Below, piece by piece: positions 1-8,304 of a stretch of 64,000 bases of DNA (position 1 is the first letter of the stretch; the number at the start of each line of letters is the position of its first letter). The notes below the pieces were generated by a model. It saw nothing but the letters and a program-made list of their open reading frames with translations, searched no databases and was not told where the DNA came from. The position numbers were made by a program, and so were the translations under genes. The stretch lies in the NCBI RefSeq assembly GCF_900104845.1, contig NZ_FNSR01000001.1:2542001-2606000 (forward strand), read 5' to 3'. This stretch comes from Paraburkholderia caballeronis. GTDB taxonomy: Bacteria; Pseudomonadota; Gammaproteobacteria; Burkholderiales; Burkholderiaceae.

Positions 1-1476
1 CTGACCTACCCGGTCGCGGTCGAGCTGCGCGTGCAGCGCGCGCCGTATGCGGGCAGCGACGGCTTCGCGGTCGCCGGCTTCGACGTGTCCGCGTGGCAGG
101 ACGGCGAGGCGCGGCTCACGCACGCGCTGCACCACGACAAGCTGACCGGGCTGCCGAACCAGCTCGCGCTCGCGGACGAACTCGCGCGCGCGCAGGCGAG
201 CGCGGACACCCACGGCACCCCGATCGCACTGCTGCTGCTCGACCTCGACGACTATCAGCGCGTGAACCGCGCGCTCGGCTACGACGCCGGCGACGAACTG
301 CTGCGCGAGACCGCGCGCCGGCTGTCGCATCTGGCGTTGCAGGACGAGCGGATCGCGCGCACCGGCAGCGACGAGTTCGCGGTGCTGATTACGCCGCAGC
401 CGCACGCGACGCCCGCCGACGTGCGCGCCGACACCGAGGCGCTCGCGCGCCGGCTGCTGACCGCGATCCTGCAGCCGTACAGCTTCGACAACCATCCGGT
501 GCACCTGTCCGCGAGCATCGGCATCGCGTTCTATCCGGACCAGCGCCACTCGGCCGACGAGTCGCGCGGCCACGGCGACGCAAGCCCGGTGCTGCGCTGG
601 GCCGACCAGGCGTTGCAGCAGGCGAAGGAAGCCGGCGGCAACCGGCTGATGCTGCATGTGCCGGACGACGGCACGAACGATGCGCAACGGCTGAAACTCG
701 AATCGGACCTGTACGACGGCGTGCGCAACGGTGAGTTCTCGCTGCACTTCCAGCCGATCACGAGCAGCGCGACCGGCGGCGTGGTCGGCGTCGAGGCGCT
801 GATCCGCTGGCAACATCCATTGCACGGACTCGTGCCGCCATCAACATTTATTCCTCTTGCGGAATCCGTCGGGTTAATCAATTATCTCGGCAACTGGGTT
901 TTGAAGGCCGCCTGCATGCAACTGACGCAATGGGACGCACAGGGCATACCGCTGCAATACGTGGCGGTGAACGTGTCTCCGCAGCAGTTCCGCAATCCGC
1001 GTTTCAAGGAAAGCGTGCAGGAGGCGCTGGAGCTGGCCGGCGTCGATCCGCGCCGGCTCGTGTTCGAGATCACCGAAAGCCTGCTGATGCACGATCCGGC
1101 GCATGCGAAGGTGCTGCTCGAAGACCTCGCCGCGCTCGGCATCAGCTTCGCGGTCGACGACTTCGGCACCGGCTATTCGAGCCTCGCGTACCTGCAACGC
1201 TTCCCGCTGTCGAAGCTGAAGATCGACCGCAGTTTCGTCGAGAACCTGCTCACGTCGCACAACGACCAGGCGATCGTCAGCGCGGTCGTCGGGCTGGCGC
1301 GCACGCTCGGCCTCGAACTCGTCGCGGAGGGCGTCGAAACCCAGGCGCAGCGCGAGCTGCTGAAGAAGATGGGCTGTCACCACATCCAGGGCTGGCTCGT
1401 GTGCAAGGCGCTGCCTTCCGAGGAACTCGCGCAGCGCTTCGAGTCGCGCTCGCTGCATCTGCACGAGGCGCACTGA
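1..1476 (+). CDS. GGDEF-EAL cyclic-di-GMP protein (5' end outside window)
   Basis: The reading frame is open from base 1, so this is the C-terminal 491 residues of a longer protein, probably with sensory domains upstream. A GGDEF domain begins near residue 45 (DKLTGLPN). Its signature is GSDEF at residues 122-126 instead of GGDEF, so cyclase activity is doubtful. An EAL domain follows, with EALIRW at 265, NVSPQQF, the metal-site ITES, DDFGTGYSS near 386, KIDRSF and AEGVET, so the phosphodiesterase residues look complete. The likely role is hydrolysis of c-di-GMP, with the GGDEF part perhaps serving as a GTP sensor. It is followed after 70 bp by the HDOD gene on the same strand, which also belongs to a signalling family. 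Family assignment is certain; the direction of activity is inferred. Confidence 0.95.
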   Translation: MTYPVAVELRVQRAPYAGSDGFAVAGFDVSAWQDGEARLTHALHHDKLTGLPNQLALADELARAQASADTHGTPIALLLLDLDDYQRVNRALGYDAGDELLRETARRLSHLALQDERIARTGSDEFAVLITPQPHATPADVRADTEALARRLLTAILQPYSFDNHPVHLSASIGIAFYPDQRHSADESRGHGDASPVLRWADQALQQAKEAGGNRLMLHVPDDGTNDAQRLKLESDLYDGVRNGEFSLHFQPITSSATGGVVGVEALIRWQHPLHGLVPPSTFIPLAESVGLINYLGNWVLKAACMQLTQWDAQGIPLQYVAVNVSPQQFRNPRFKESVQEALELAGVDPRRLVFEITESLLMHDPAHAKVLLEDLAALGISFAVDDFGTGYSSLAYLQRFPLSKLKIDRSFVENLLTSHNDQAIVSAVVGLARTLGLELVAEGVETQAQRELLKKMGCHHIQGWLVCKALPSEELAQRFESRSLHLHEAH

Positions 1477-1546
1477 TGACGGCCCTCGGCACCCCGGGCT
1501 GGGCGGCATCTCATGACGCAGGGTTTTCGGATTTAACAGGGTTCAG

Positions 1547-2995
1547 ATGGTAAAGGCAGTCCTGCTCGAACGGCTGTGGACGCGGATGAACGAGCGCGGC
1601 GACTTTCCGCTGCTGTCGCAGTCGCTGCGCGCGACGGTCGCCGCGATGGGCAACGACGACCTCGATTTCGGCGCGCTCGTGCAGGTCGTGCTGTCGGACT
1701 TCGCGCTCACGCAGAAGGTGTTGCGGCTCGCGAACTCCGCGATGTACATGGCGTTCGGCGGCAACATCACGACCGTCACGCGCGCGCTGATGGTGCTCGG
1801 GATGGACGCCGTCGGCCACCTGGTCGTCGGCCTGAAGATCGTCGATCACTTTCATCAAAGCGCGCCGCGCCGCATCGACGCCAAGCTCGAACTGAACCGG
1901 ACGATGCTGTCCGGCTTCGTCGCGCGCAAGCTGACCGAGGGCGGCGACGTACGCGCCGGCGAGGAAGCCGTGGTCTGCACGCTGATGCGCCAGGTCGGCA
2001 AGCTGCTCGTCGTGTTCTACCTCGATTCGGAATGGGACGAGATCCGCGTGCATCTCGAACTGGGCGCGACCGAGGACGAGGCGTGCAACCAGGTGCTCGG
2101 CGTCACCTACGACGAACTGGGCCGCGAGGCCGCGACGCGCTGGCGCCTGCCGGACACGATCCGGACCGGCATGAGCCGCTACGATCCGGCCGACGACGAC
2201 GGCCAGCCGCAGCAATGGCTGCGCGCGATCACGAACTATTCGACCGAGGTCGCGAAGGTATTGACGTCGCCGGAACTGACCGACGACGCGCGCGCTGCGC
2301 AGGTCGCCGACCTTGCGCGCGGCTACAGCCGCGTGCTCGCCACCGATGCGGACGCGCTCGTGCAGATGAGCCTCGCGATCGCGCGCGAGGAAGCCGACGA
2401 CGGCGTGATGCGCGAGATCGTCGAACTGCACGCGGACGCCGACGCGATCGCGCGCAGCGAGAGACTCGACCCCGAGGCGAGGATCGCGGCCGGCATCGCC
2501 GACCTGCGCGCGCTGCCGTCGGACAGCCCGTTTTCGACCGCGCTGACGCTCGTGTCCGAGACCGTGCTCGCGAGCCTCGGTTTCGCGCGGACCATCGTGT
2601 TCGTGCGGCGCGGCTCGAACGTGTTCGAAGCGCGGCTCGGCTTCGGGCCGGGCGTCGACGACGCGATGCCGAACCTCACGTTCAACGCCGCGTTCCAGCC
2701 CGACGTGTTCCACCTCGCGATCGCGAACTCGGTCGGCATCTTCATCGAGAACGCACGCGATCCGAAGATGATCGCGCGCCAGCCCGCATGGTTCCGCGCG
2801 AGCTTCAGCGACGTGCGCGCGTTCGTGCTGCTGCCGTCCGTGCCGCAGCGCGGCGCGCCGATCGCGCTCGTGTACGGCGACTGGCTGACCTCGCAGGAGC
2901 CGCGCCGGATCTCGCAGCGCGAGATGAGCGCGCTCAACGAACTCGCGCGCGAACTGGCGCGGTTCTTCTCGCCGGCGTCGATCGAGGCCGCCTGA
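1547..2995 (+). CDS. HDOD domain signalling protein
   Basis: A 482-residue protein whose N-terminal 200 or so residues match the HDOD fold, a non-catalytic relative of HD phosphohydrolases. Typical stretches are SQSLRATVAAM, LTQKVLRLANSA and TVTRALMVLGMDAV. The C-terminal half (residues 330-480) looks like a GAF-type sensory domain, with alternating strands such as RTIVFVRRG and FVLLPSV. HDOD proteins usually act in regulatory networks linked to c-di-GMP or stress signalling; the target here is unknown. The ATG at 1547 is the only start before the HDOD motif, but its ribosome site (cagggttcag) is weak. A clear terminator follows the stop codon, so this ends the transcription unit that begins with the GGDEF-EAL gene. 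Confidence 0.88.
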   Translation: MVKAVLLERLWTRMNERGDFPLLSQSLRATVAAMGNDDLDFGALVQVVLSDFALTQKVLRLANSAMYMAFGGNITTVTRALMVLGMDAVGHLVVGLKIVDHFHQSAPRRIDAKLELNRTMLSGFVARKLTEGGDVRAGEEAVVCTLMRQVGKLLVVFYLDSEWDEIRVHLELGATEDEACNQVLGVTYDELGREAATRWRLPDTIRTGMSRYDPADDDGQPQQWLRAITNYSTEVAKVLTSPELTDDARAAQVADLARGYSRVLATDADALVQMSLAIAREEADDGVMREIVELHADADAIARSERLDPEARIAAGIADLRALPSDSPFSTALTLVSETVLASLGFARTIVFVRRGSNVFEARLGFGPGVDDAMPNLTFNAAFQPDVFHLAIANSVGIFIENARDPKMIARQPAWFRASFSDVRAFVLLPSVPQRGAPIALVYGDWLTSQEPRRISQREMSALNELARELARFFSPASIEAA

Positions 2996-2999
2996 TACG

Positions 3000-3027
3000 A
3001 AAAAGCCGCGTAAAACGCGGTTTTTTG
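3000..3027. terminator. Rho-independent terminator, probably bidirectional
   Basis: A 5-bp GC stem, ccgcg (3006-3010) and cgcgg (3016-3020), encloses a taaaa loop. It is preceded by an A run and followed by six Ts. It directly follows the HDOD stop codon and lies between convergent reading frames. Confidence 0.85.
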
Positions 3028-3045
3028 TTGGCGGACGCGCGGCGC

Positions 3046-3330
3046 TCAGTCCTGCACGACCTTCACGTCGAAATACTTCGCGGCGAGCTTGTCGAGCGTG
3101 CCGTCCGCTTTCGGTTGCTTCAGCGCGTCGCTCAGCGCCGCCTTCCACGCGGCGTCGTTGTTGCGCACGCCGAAACCGACGCCGACGCCAAGCAGTTTCC
3201 CGTCGCTCACCACGGGCCCCGCGAACGCGAAACCCGCGCCCTGCGGCAGGTTCAGGAAACCCTTCGACGCCGCCGCGCACGTCTGTTGAAGACGCTGAAC
3301 GAAGGAGTCGTGCCGCCGGTCGACTGGGCG
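3046..3330 (-). pseudogene. C-terminal remnant of an amino-acid ABC transporter binding protein
   Basis: On the minus strand, a frame ending at the TGA at 3046-3048 reads as the last 75-80 residues of a HisJ/ArgT-type (SBP_bac_3) periplasmic binding protein: KGFLNLPQGAGFAF, then GVGVGFGVRNND, DGTLDKLAAKYF and VKVVQD at the end. These are the family's C-terminal landmarks. Upstream of about 3280 the similarity fades and the frame reaches a stop near 3361, so the N-terminal two thirds are missing. It has no start codon or signal peptide and cannot be functional. It may be the lost partner of the HisP-type ATPase at 17643-18434, which has no binding protein beside it; that link is inference. Confidence 0.75.
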
Positions 3331-3357
3331 TTCGCGAACGCTATTGCCGGGATCGCG

Positions 3358-3849
3358 TCACGGCTGGCTGTGTCCGCGCCGCGCCGCTTCGATCGCGGCG
3401 ATGTCGATCTTCGTCATGGTCATCATCGCGTCGAACGCGCGCTTCGCCGCGGCGCGGTCGGAACCGGTGACCGCCGCCAGCAATGCGCGCGGGGTGATCT
3501 GCCACGAGATGCCCCACTTGTCCTTGCACCAGCCGCACGCGTTTTCCTGGCCGCCGTTGCCGACGATCGCGCTCCACAGGCGATCGGTTTCGGCCTGGTC
3601 GTCCGTCGCGACCTGGAACGAGAAAGACTCGTTGTGCGTGAAATGCGGGCCGCCGTTCAGGCCGACGCACGGAATGCCGATGACGGTGAATTCGACCATC
3701 AGCACGTCGCCTTGCTGGCCGTCCGGGTAGTCGCCCGGGGCCTGGTGAACCGCGCCGACGGCGCTGTCGGGGAAGGTCGCGGCGTAAAACCCGGCTGCTT
3801 CGAGCGCGCCGCCTTCGTACCAGAGGCAGATCGTGTTCTTGCTGGGCAT
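3358..3849 (-). CDS. VOC family protein, PhnB-like
   Basis: A 163-residue protein of the vicinal-oxygen-chelate superfamily, subgroup PhnB/3-demethylubiquinone methyltransferase-like. It begins MPSKNTICLWYEGGALEAA and has the group's characteristic CVGLNGGPHFTHNESFSF near residue 60 and DKWGISWQITP near residue 110. Members are small beta-alpha-beta-beta-beta modules that bind metals or small ligands, but the substrate is usually unknown, as here. The start at 3849 is chosen because of the Shine-Dalgarno run gaggagacctcc just before it; longer in-frame starts up to 4164 lack family sequence. The gene stands alone beside a decayed gene fragment. Confidence 0.88.
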   Translation of the reverse strand: MPSKNTICLWYEGGALEAAGFYAATFPDSAVGAVHQAPGDYPDGQQGDVLMVEFTVIGIPCVGLNGGPHFTHNESFSFQVATDDQAETDRLWSAIVGNGGQENACGWCKDKWGISWQITPRALLAAVTGSDRAAAKRAFDAMMTMTKIDIAAIEAARRGHSQP

Positions 3850-4162
3850 GGAGGTCTCCTCAAAGGGAGTCGGTGAGGGCCGGGACTTCATGCTAACGCC
3901 GCGAGCATGCGGCGGCTGTTGGGGATTCGCCTGGCATCGCGAACTGTTTCCGGCCATGGCAGCGACCCTATAAACGACCGCCCGGGAATGCGCGCCGAAA
4001 CCCGGCGGCTCGTTGGCCCTTCCGACGCGGGCGGGCCGCCCGATCGCCGTCAACGGGGCCAGCGGCGGGTATCGCCGCCTTGCGCGTACAATGGCGAACA
4101 CCCCATCCTTCGCCTGCTCCCGACAGGAGGCGCGTGGGTTCGTCAACCAGACGGAGCGCCTC
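3850..4162. other. Intergenic region between divergent genes
   Basis: No gene is seen in this stretch. A short dyad, cgccgc/gcggcg, lies at about 3897-3914. A good -10 hexamer TACAAT at 4087-4092 could serve the gene starting at 4163; no convincing -35 box is visible. Confidence 0.4.
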
Positions 4163-4417
4163 ATGTACCGGATGATCCCGTATCGGGGTTTCGAGATCCA
4201 TGTCGAACTGAAATCCTCGGCGGAGGATCTTTACGACGTCAGTTTCCAGATAAAAGGCAGTCAGAATCTCATGCTCATCGGCGACCGCAGCGGTCGCATT
4301 CCGCTGCGCAACGGCCCGTATACCCGACGCTGGGCGTACCTCATCGCCGAAGTGGCGGGACAGGCGGCGATCGACGTGCTGCTCGGGACACTCGTCGACG
4401 ATCGCCCTGCCGCCTGA
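4163..4417 (+). CDS. Small protein of unknown function
   Basis: An 84-residue protein starting MYRMIPYRGFEIHVEL, with a GGAG ribosome site 7 nt before the ATG. It has a strand-rich first half and a C-terminal amphipathic segment (YTRRWAYLIAEVAGQAA). I recognise it as resembling a small hypothetical family common in Burkholderia; no function is known to me. It shares the opening pattern Y-x-G-hydrophobic with the proteins at 4849 and 5815 (complement) and may be a distant member of the same family. There are no membrane segments or signal peptide. Coding is supported by the ribosome site and by the candidate TACAAT box upstream. Confidence 0.7.
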   Translation: MYRMIPYRGFEIHVELKSSAEDLYDVSFQIKGSQNLMLIGDRSGRIPLRNGPYTRRWAYLIAEVAGQAAIDVLLGTLVDDRPAA

Positions 4418-4848
4418 TCCGCGGCGCGGTTCGCCCCGCGCCTGAACCGGCGTGACCGCGACGCGCCGCGAATCATCCGGCGGCCGCACGCGCAGGAGCT
4501 TCCAACCCGCATGCCACGGCATCAGCATCGGATTGCGAGCGTCGTATCAGCGCATTCAGCCCTCCTTCGCAGTTCATCCATACCGAAGCGGTACTGTGCG
4601 CGCGCTGCATTTCCCGCGACGCTGGAAGCAGGTGTTTTCGCTGTACAAACCCATCAAAGGGCGTAGCATGAAATGGTCGAATGGACTGCAACCGTTCCCT
4701 GCGCCCGGCAGTCGCCAGTTCCAACGAGACCGGGTTCTCATTTCACCGAAGGCCGCGCGACGCGGCCGATTGCGTGAGTGCTGCGACGCAGTCGCTCACC
4801 TCCCTCGCTCCCCTCTCGCCGCACCACGATGTGGCTCAAAGGCTCGCC
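4418..4848. other. Intergenic region without a recognisable gene
   Basis: A 431-bp stretch with no supported reading frame, RNA gene or repeat. Composition is somewhat less GC-rich than in the core operons. Confidence 0.4.
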
Positions 4849-5130
4849 ATGACAACCGGTTTCCGCCTCTACCACGGGCTGGAAGTTTATCCGCTCGTTT
4901 ATCCGCACCGCGCCACCGCGCCGGGAAGCGGACACAACTACGACGAAGGATTCGATGCCGCAGTCCGCATCCAGGAGCCGGGCGGCGCATCGCGCAGCCG
5001 GGTTTTCAGGCTCCAGGTGAACCGGCCGTTCGAAAATGCGGGCGACGCGCGTCGCGCGTCCACGGCGTACGCGGAACGCCTCATCGACGCGCAGCCTCAC
5101 GCCGCGAACGTCCTCGACCCGGAGTCCTGA
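4849..5130 (+). CDS. Small protein of unknown function
   Basis: A 93-residue protein starting MTTGFRLYHGLEVYPLV. The second half (GFDAAVRIQ, then RVFRLQVNRPF, then a terminal helix STAYAERLIDAQ) resembles the layout of the proteins at 5511-5726 and 5815-6039: a short strand, a variable loop, a second strand pair and a terminal helix ending in an aromatic/acidic stretch plus IDA or LDA. No known domain is recognised. There is no clear ribosome site directly before the ATG, so the start is less certain than the frame. Confidence 0.6.
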   Translation: MTTGFRLYHGLEVYPLVYPHRATAPGSGHNYDEGFDAAVRIQEPGGASRSRVFRLQVNRPFENAGDARRASTAYAERLIDAQPHAANVLDPES

Positions 5131-5209
5131 TTCAGGCCCGTTCCGCACCGGCGGCCGTCGGCATGCCCACGGCACGAACCGGCAGAAACGGCGGCCTGGG
5201 AGGTTCGAT

Positions 5210-5449
5210 ATGAACAGGAGTGACCTGCTGAAACGGATCCGGCTCAACGGCTCCGGCGTCGTCGACCAGTTTTTGCCGTCCGGAGCGGGGGCCGAACTGG
5301 AGCGTGTCATCCGTGACCATCGTCACGAGGTGGATTCCGACGCGTTTCTGATGTTCGTGTCCATTCGCGCGCTGCTGCGTAAAGACGGCATGGCGAGCTG
5401 CGAGTCGGATAACGAAGCCGGACAGATCATGGCGATGCTGAATGTCTGA
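5210..5449 (+). CDS. Small protein of unknown function
   Basis: A 79-residue, mostly helical acidic protein (MNRSDLLKRIRLNGSG..., ending QIMAMLNV). A strong GGGAGG ribosome site precedes the ATG at 5210. It lies 79 bp after the gene at 4849 and 61 bp before the gene at 5511, so the three may be co-transcribed. No known domain is recognised and it does not look related to its neighbours. Confidence 0.65.
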   Translation: MNRSDLLKRIRLNGSGVVDQFLPSGAGAELERVIRDHRHEVDSDAFLMFVSIRALLRKDGMASCESDNEAGQIMAMLNV

Positions 5450-5510
5450 TTCGCTCCGGCAGCGCCTGCACGAGAGTGGCAGGCGAGTGACAAACTGAAA
5501 AGGAAATCGA

Positions 5511-5726
5511 ATGCGCTTCAATTCGACCCGAATCGTCATCGACCCGACGCCGCGCCGGGCCGACGGCGAATACATGGCCCATGCGCGCATCAGCACGAAC
5601 CGCCCGGACGGGACCGAGTACGACATTCATCTGAGCGGCGACCTGCCCGGCTTCGACGCGCGCGAAGATGCGATCGCGTATGCAAAGCACTGGGCGCAGG
5701 AATGGCTGGACGCGCGCTTCGGCTGA
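5511..5726 (+). CDS. Small protein of unknown function, possible paralogue of the 5815-6039 protein
   Basis: A 71-residue protein starting MRFNSTRIVIDPTPR, with an aaaagga ribosome site 6 nt upstream. The C-terminal helix reads REDAIAYAKHWAQEWLDARFG, which lines up with the end of the protein on the opposite strand at 5815-6039 (EADALGYSDRWARDWIDTRG). Both have a strand-rich first half followed by G-[FY]-[FD]. The pair are therefore probably paralogues in convergent orientation. Function is unknown. Confidence 0.72.
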   Translation: MRFNSTRIVIDPTPRRADGEYMAHARISTNRPDGTEYDIHLSGDLPGFDAREDAIAYAKHWAQEWLDARFG

Positions 5727-5814
5727 GCGGCGTTCGGTATCGCGGTGCCGGGAAAAATGTCGTCGGCGCGCGGGCCGTTCGGATCGCCGGATACCGGCAT
5801 GCAACTCGCGAAGT

Positions 5815-6039
5815 TCAGCCGCGCGTGTCGATCCAGTCGCGCGCCCAGCGGTCCGAATAACCGAGTGCGTCTGCTTCGCTGTCGAAGTACCCGAGCGAGT
5901 AGAACTCGTAATGCGTGGGTCCGGTGCGGACATCGGAGCGCCGCAGCGTCAGATTTGAAGAGAAGGAGCCGTCAGGCAGGCAATGCGCCGACGGCCGGAC
6001 TGCATAACCGCGGTATTGCGTGTTGGAAATGATTTGCAT
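5815..6039 (-). CDS. Small protein of unknown function, possible paralogue of the 5511-5726 protein
   Basis: A 74-residue protein starting MQIISNTQYRGYAVRPSA. The start at 6039 is preferred because the family-like part begins there; the ribosome site (caggttc, about 10 nt away) is only fair. The C-terminal helix SEADALGYSDRWARDWIDTRG matches that of the convergent gene at 5511-5726. Only 88 bp separate the two stop codons. No known function. Confidence 0.65.
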   Translation of the reverse strand: MQIISNTQYRGYAVRPSAHCLPDGSFSSNLTLRRSDVRTGPTHYEFYSLGYFDSEADALGYSDRWARDWIDTRG

Positions 6040-6691
6040 CGTTACGGGTGAACCTGAATATGAATATGAGACTCCGTAGTTCCGCGAGGGAACGCTGATT
6101 CGTTCTGAAAACGAAAACGGGCCTGTGGAAATACAGCGCGACGCGCACCGGCTGACGACGAATGCCGGCCGGTACGACAAGGATGCTGCGAGAGTATGCC
6201 GGGACGCCCGGGGCCAGTACGGCGCCGGACCTTGAGGACGGGTTACAGCGGCTTGATTAGCGGCCGACAATACGCGGATAGTCGTCCACGGTCAACCGAA
6301 TTCTGCTCCACGAGCGCAATAGCATGAACCGCCCGGAATTCGCGGGTAATTGAGCGAGAAGTACCGGTACGGCGCGAGTCGCGACGCGTATAGTGGGCGC
6401 GTGGCCGGCTGCGAACAGCGGCGGCCGGCCAGGCGCGACCGGTTCGAGTGCGGTTCGAGTCGCCTTCGGCGCACACGATGTCATATCATGCGCTTCCCGC
6501 GCGAAAGTATCATGAACACCGGGTGCGCGCCGCGACCTCGCATCGCGTCGGCAAACGCCATTCAGTCTCGACGGAACGAAATCGTGCACACCGTCGAAGA
6601 CATCAAGACGATCCACCGTGCCAGCGGCAAGCCGCAGATGCGCTTGATACCGCATCAGCGACGACCGCCCGGATCATAACCAGGAAATGCA
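6040..6691. other. Long intergenic region upstream of rpsU
   Basis: A stretch of 652 bp without a supported gene. Frames present here have atypical composition and no family resemblance. It is relatively AT-rich around 6040-6120 and probably holds promoters for the minus-strand small gene at 5815 and for rpsU, but no box pair is convincing. Confidence 0.4.
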
Positions 6692-6904
6692 TTGACTACC
6701 GTCACTCCCAAACTCAACGAACCCGTGGAAGTCGCTCTGCGCCGTTTTCGTCGCTCGATCGAGAATACCGGTTTGTTGAAGGAACTGCGCGCCAGAATGG
6801 CCTACGAAACGCCGACCGCGAAGAGAAAAAGGAAAAAAGCGGCCGCCGTGTCGAGATTGCGCAAGCAGATCAGACGGTCGTTGCCGCCCAAGAAGCTGTA
6901 CTGA
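6692..6904 (+). CDS. rpsU: 30S ribosomal protein S21, probably an additional copy
   Basis: A 70-residue protein with the S21 signature from end to end: [20 protein letters not shown], then [29 protein letters not shown] and the terminal PKKLY. S21 is a small basic protein of the 30S subunit near the anti-Shine-Dalgarno end of 16S rRNA and assists initiation. The start is TTG at 6692, with an aggaaa ribosome site just upstream; the nearby ATG at 6687 is out of frame. Burkholderia genomes usually carry several rpsU paralogues. This one stands alone, not beside dnaG/rpoD, so it is likely an accessory copy. The family is clear; the specific role is unknown. Confidence 0.93.
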   Translation: MTTVTPKLNEPVEVALRRFRRSIENTGLLKELRARMAYETPTAKRKRKKAAAVSRLRKQIRRSLPPKKLY

Positions 6905-7230
6905 TCCTCGACGGCAGACAGACGCGCACGCGCAGTTGCGCTGACGGGAGAGCCGCATGGCACTTCCGGCGTCGGCGCTGCCGGCAAGGGTGTGTCGGGG
7001 ATGCAAGGTCGCGAAGCCGAACGGCGCGCGACGACGGCATCTCCGAACAGGGCGACTGACGGCGCCTGCGGCAAATCCAGGCGTTGACAACGATCGTTTG
7101 TCAGCGGGGAGTGCCGTTGCGACGCCGTCGCCCCATGACGGCGGCTGTGATCCGCGCATACCGACCTGCCCGAACGAGGTTCGACCGGGGTTCGGCCCAC
7201 CGCGCGTTTCGATCTTCCCTCGCCGCCGCG
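6905..7230. other. Intergenic region
   Basis: Nothing is recognised between rpsU and the convergent LysR gene. No T-tract terminator was seen. Confidence 0.4.
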
Positions 7231-8160
7231 TCAAACCGACGTCTCCCGACGACACACCGCCAGCACGATCGTCCGAAGCCACCGATGCGCCGGATCGGCA
7301 TCCATCCGCGGATGCCACATCTGCGACACGGTGATCCGCGCGGTCTGCACGGGAAGCTCGAAAGCCCGTATAGCGGCGGAACCCGACTGCCCGCAGCGGC
7401 CAGCCTCGCCGTCAATGAACGACGCCGGCACCAACGCCACGAGATCGGAAGCCAGAGCGACGACCAGCGCCGCACGAAACCCCGGAACGACAGCGACGAT
7501 CTTCCGCTTCAGCCCCAACGCGGCCAATGCGTCATCGACCGGGCCGCCCGTTCGTCCCCGGCGCGAAGCAACGACATGGCTCAACGCCGCGTACCGTTCG
7601 GCCGTGATCTCCGGCTCAAGCTCGACCGGATGCCCTGTCCTGACCGCCCCGACAAAACGGTCGCGGAAAAGCGCCTGCACCCGCACCTCCGGACCCATCT
7701 CCCCCAGCACGCCGATCTCAAGATCCACGCTGCCGTCCCGCAGAAACGCCGATGTCTTTTCTGGCTTCGGCGCAAAACGCAGGCACACCTGCGGCGCGTC
7801 GGCCGTCGCCGCCGCGATCAACGACGCAGCAAATGCTTCGATAAAACCGTCGTTGGCGCGAATCGTAAAGGTTCGCCGCAGCGTAGACAGATCCAGCGCG
7901 GCCGCCGATGGACTCAGCACCGCCCGCGCCTCCTGAACCGCGTTCGTCGTGCGCGCGCGAATCTCCTGCGCATACGGCGTCAGCACCATTCGACGCCCCG
8001 CCCGCACCAGCAGCGGATCGCCCGTCGCGGTGCGAAGACGCGTCAGCGTTCGACTCATCGCCGACGCGCTCAACCCGAGGCGCCGAGCGGCGCCGGCCAC
8101 GCTTTCTTCGGCAAGCAGCGCATCGAGCGCGATCAGAAGATTCAGGTCTGCTTCGGACAT
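7231..8160 (-). CDS. LysR-family transcriptional regulator
   Basis: A 309-residue LysR-type regulator. The N-terminal winged helix-turn-helix spans residues 1-60 (SVAGAARRLGLSASAMSRTLTRLR, then GDPLLVRAGRRMVLTP), and the remainder is the periplasmic-binding-like effector domain. It is divergently arranged with the SDR gene at 8305, with 144 bp between starts, the usual layout for a LysR regulator and its target. The start at 8160 (MSEADLNLL) is chosen because the domain begins there; the longer frame to 8226 adds only unrelated residues. The effector is unknown. Confidence 0.9.
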   Translation of the reverse strand: MSEADLNLLIALDALLAEESVAGAARRLGLSASAMSRTLTRLRTATGDPLLVRAGRRMVLTPYAQEIRARTTNAVQEARAVLSPSAAALDLSTLRRTFTIRANDGFIEAFAASLIAAATADAPQVCLRFAPKPEKTSAFLRDGSVDLEIGVLGEMGPEVRVQALFRDRFVGAVRTGHPVELEPEITAERYAALSHVVASRRGRTGGPVDDALAALGLKRKIVAVVPGFRAALVVALASDLVALVPASFIDGEAGRCGQSGSAAIRAFELPVQTARITVSQMWHPRMDADPAHRWLRTIVLAVCRRETSV

Positions 8161-8198
8161 CGGCCGATCGTAGCATGCGTCAACACGACAACCAGACA

Positions 8199-8235
8199 GC
8201 GCGCCGGATGCAGGTATGAGCTGCATCCGGCGCGC
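8199..8235. promoter_or_regulatory. 15-bp perfect inverted repeat in the LysR/SDR divergent promoter
   Basis: Arms at 8199-8213 and 8221-8235 are perfect complements (gcgcgccggatgcag) around a 7-nt loop. There is no T run after it, so it is not a terminator in the usual sense. It lies just upstream of a TATATT -10-like box at 8260-8265 that could drive the SDR gene. It could be a regulator operator or a structured element in the LysR leader. Confidence 0.6.
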
Positions 8236-8304
8236 CTTCCGCAGCCGCTCACGCGTCGATATATTGCGGGAACCGGCTCATTCAGGAGCCCTCGGGAGGA
8301 TCGA

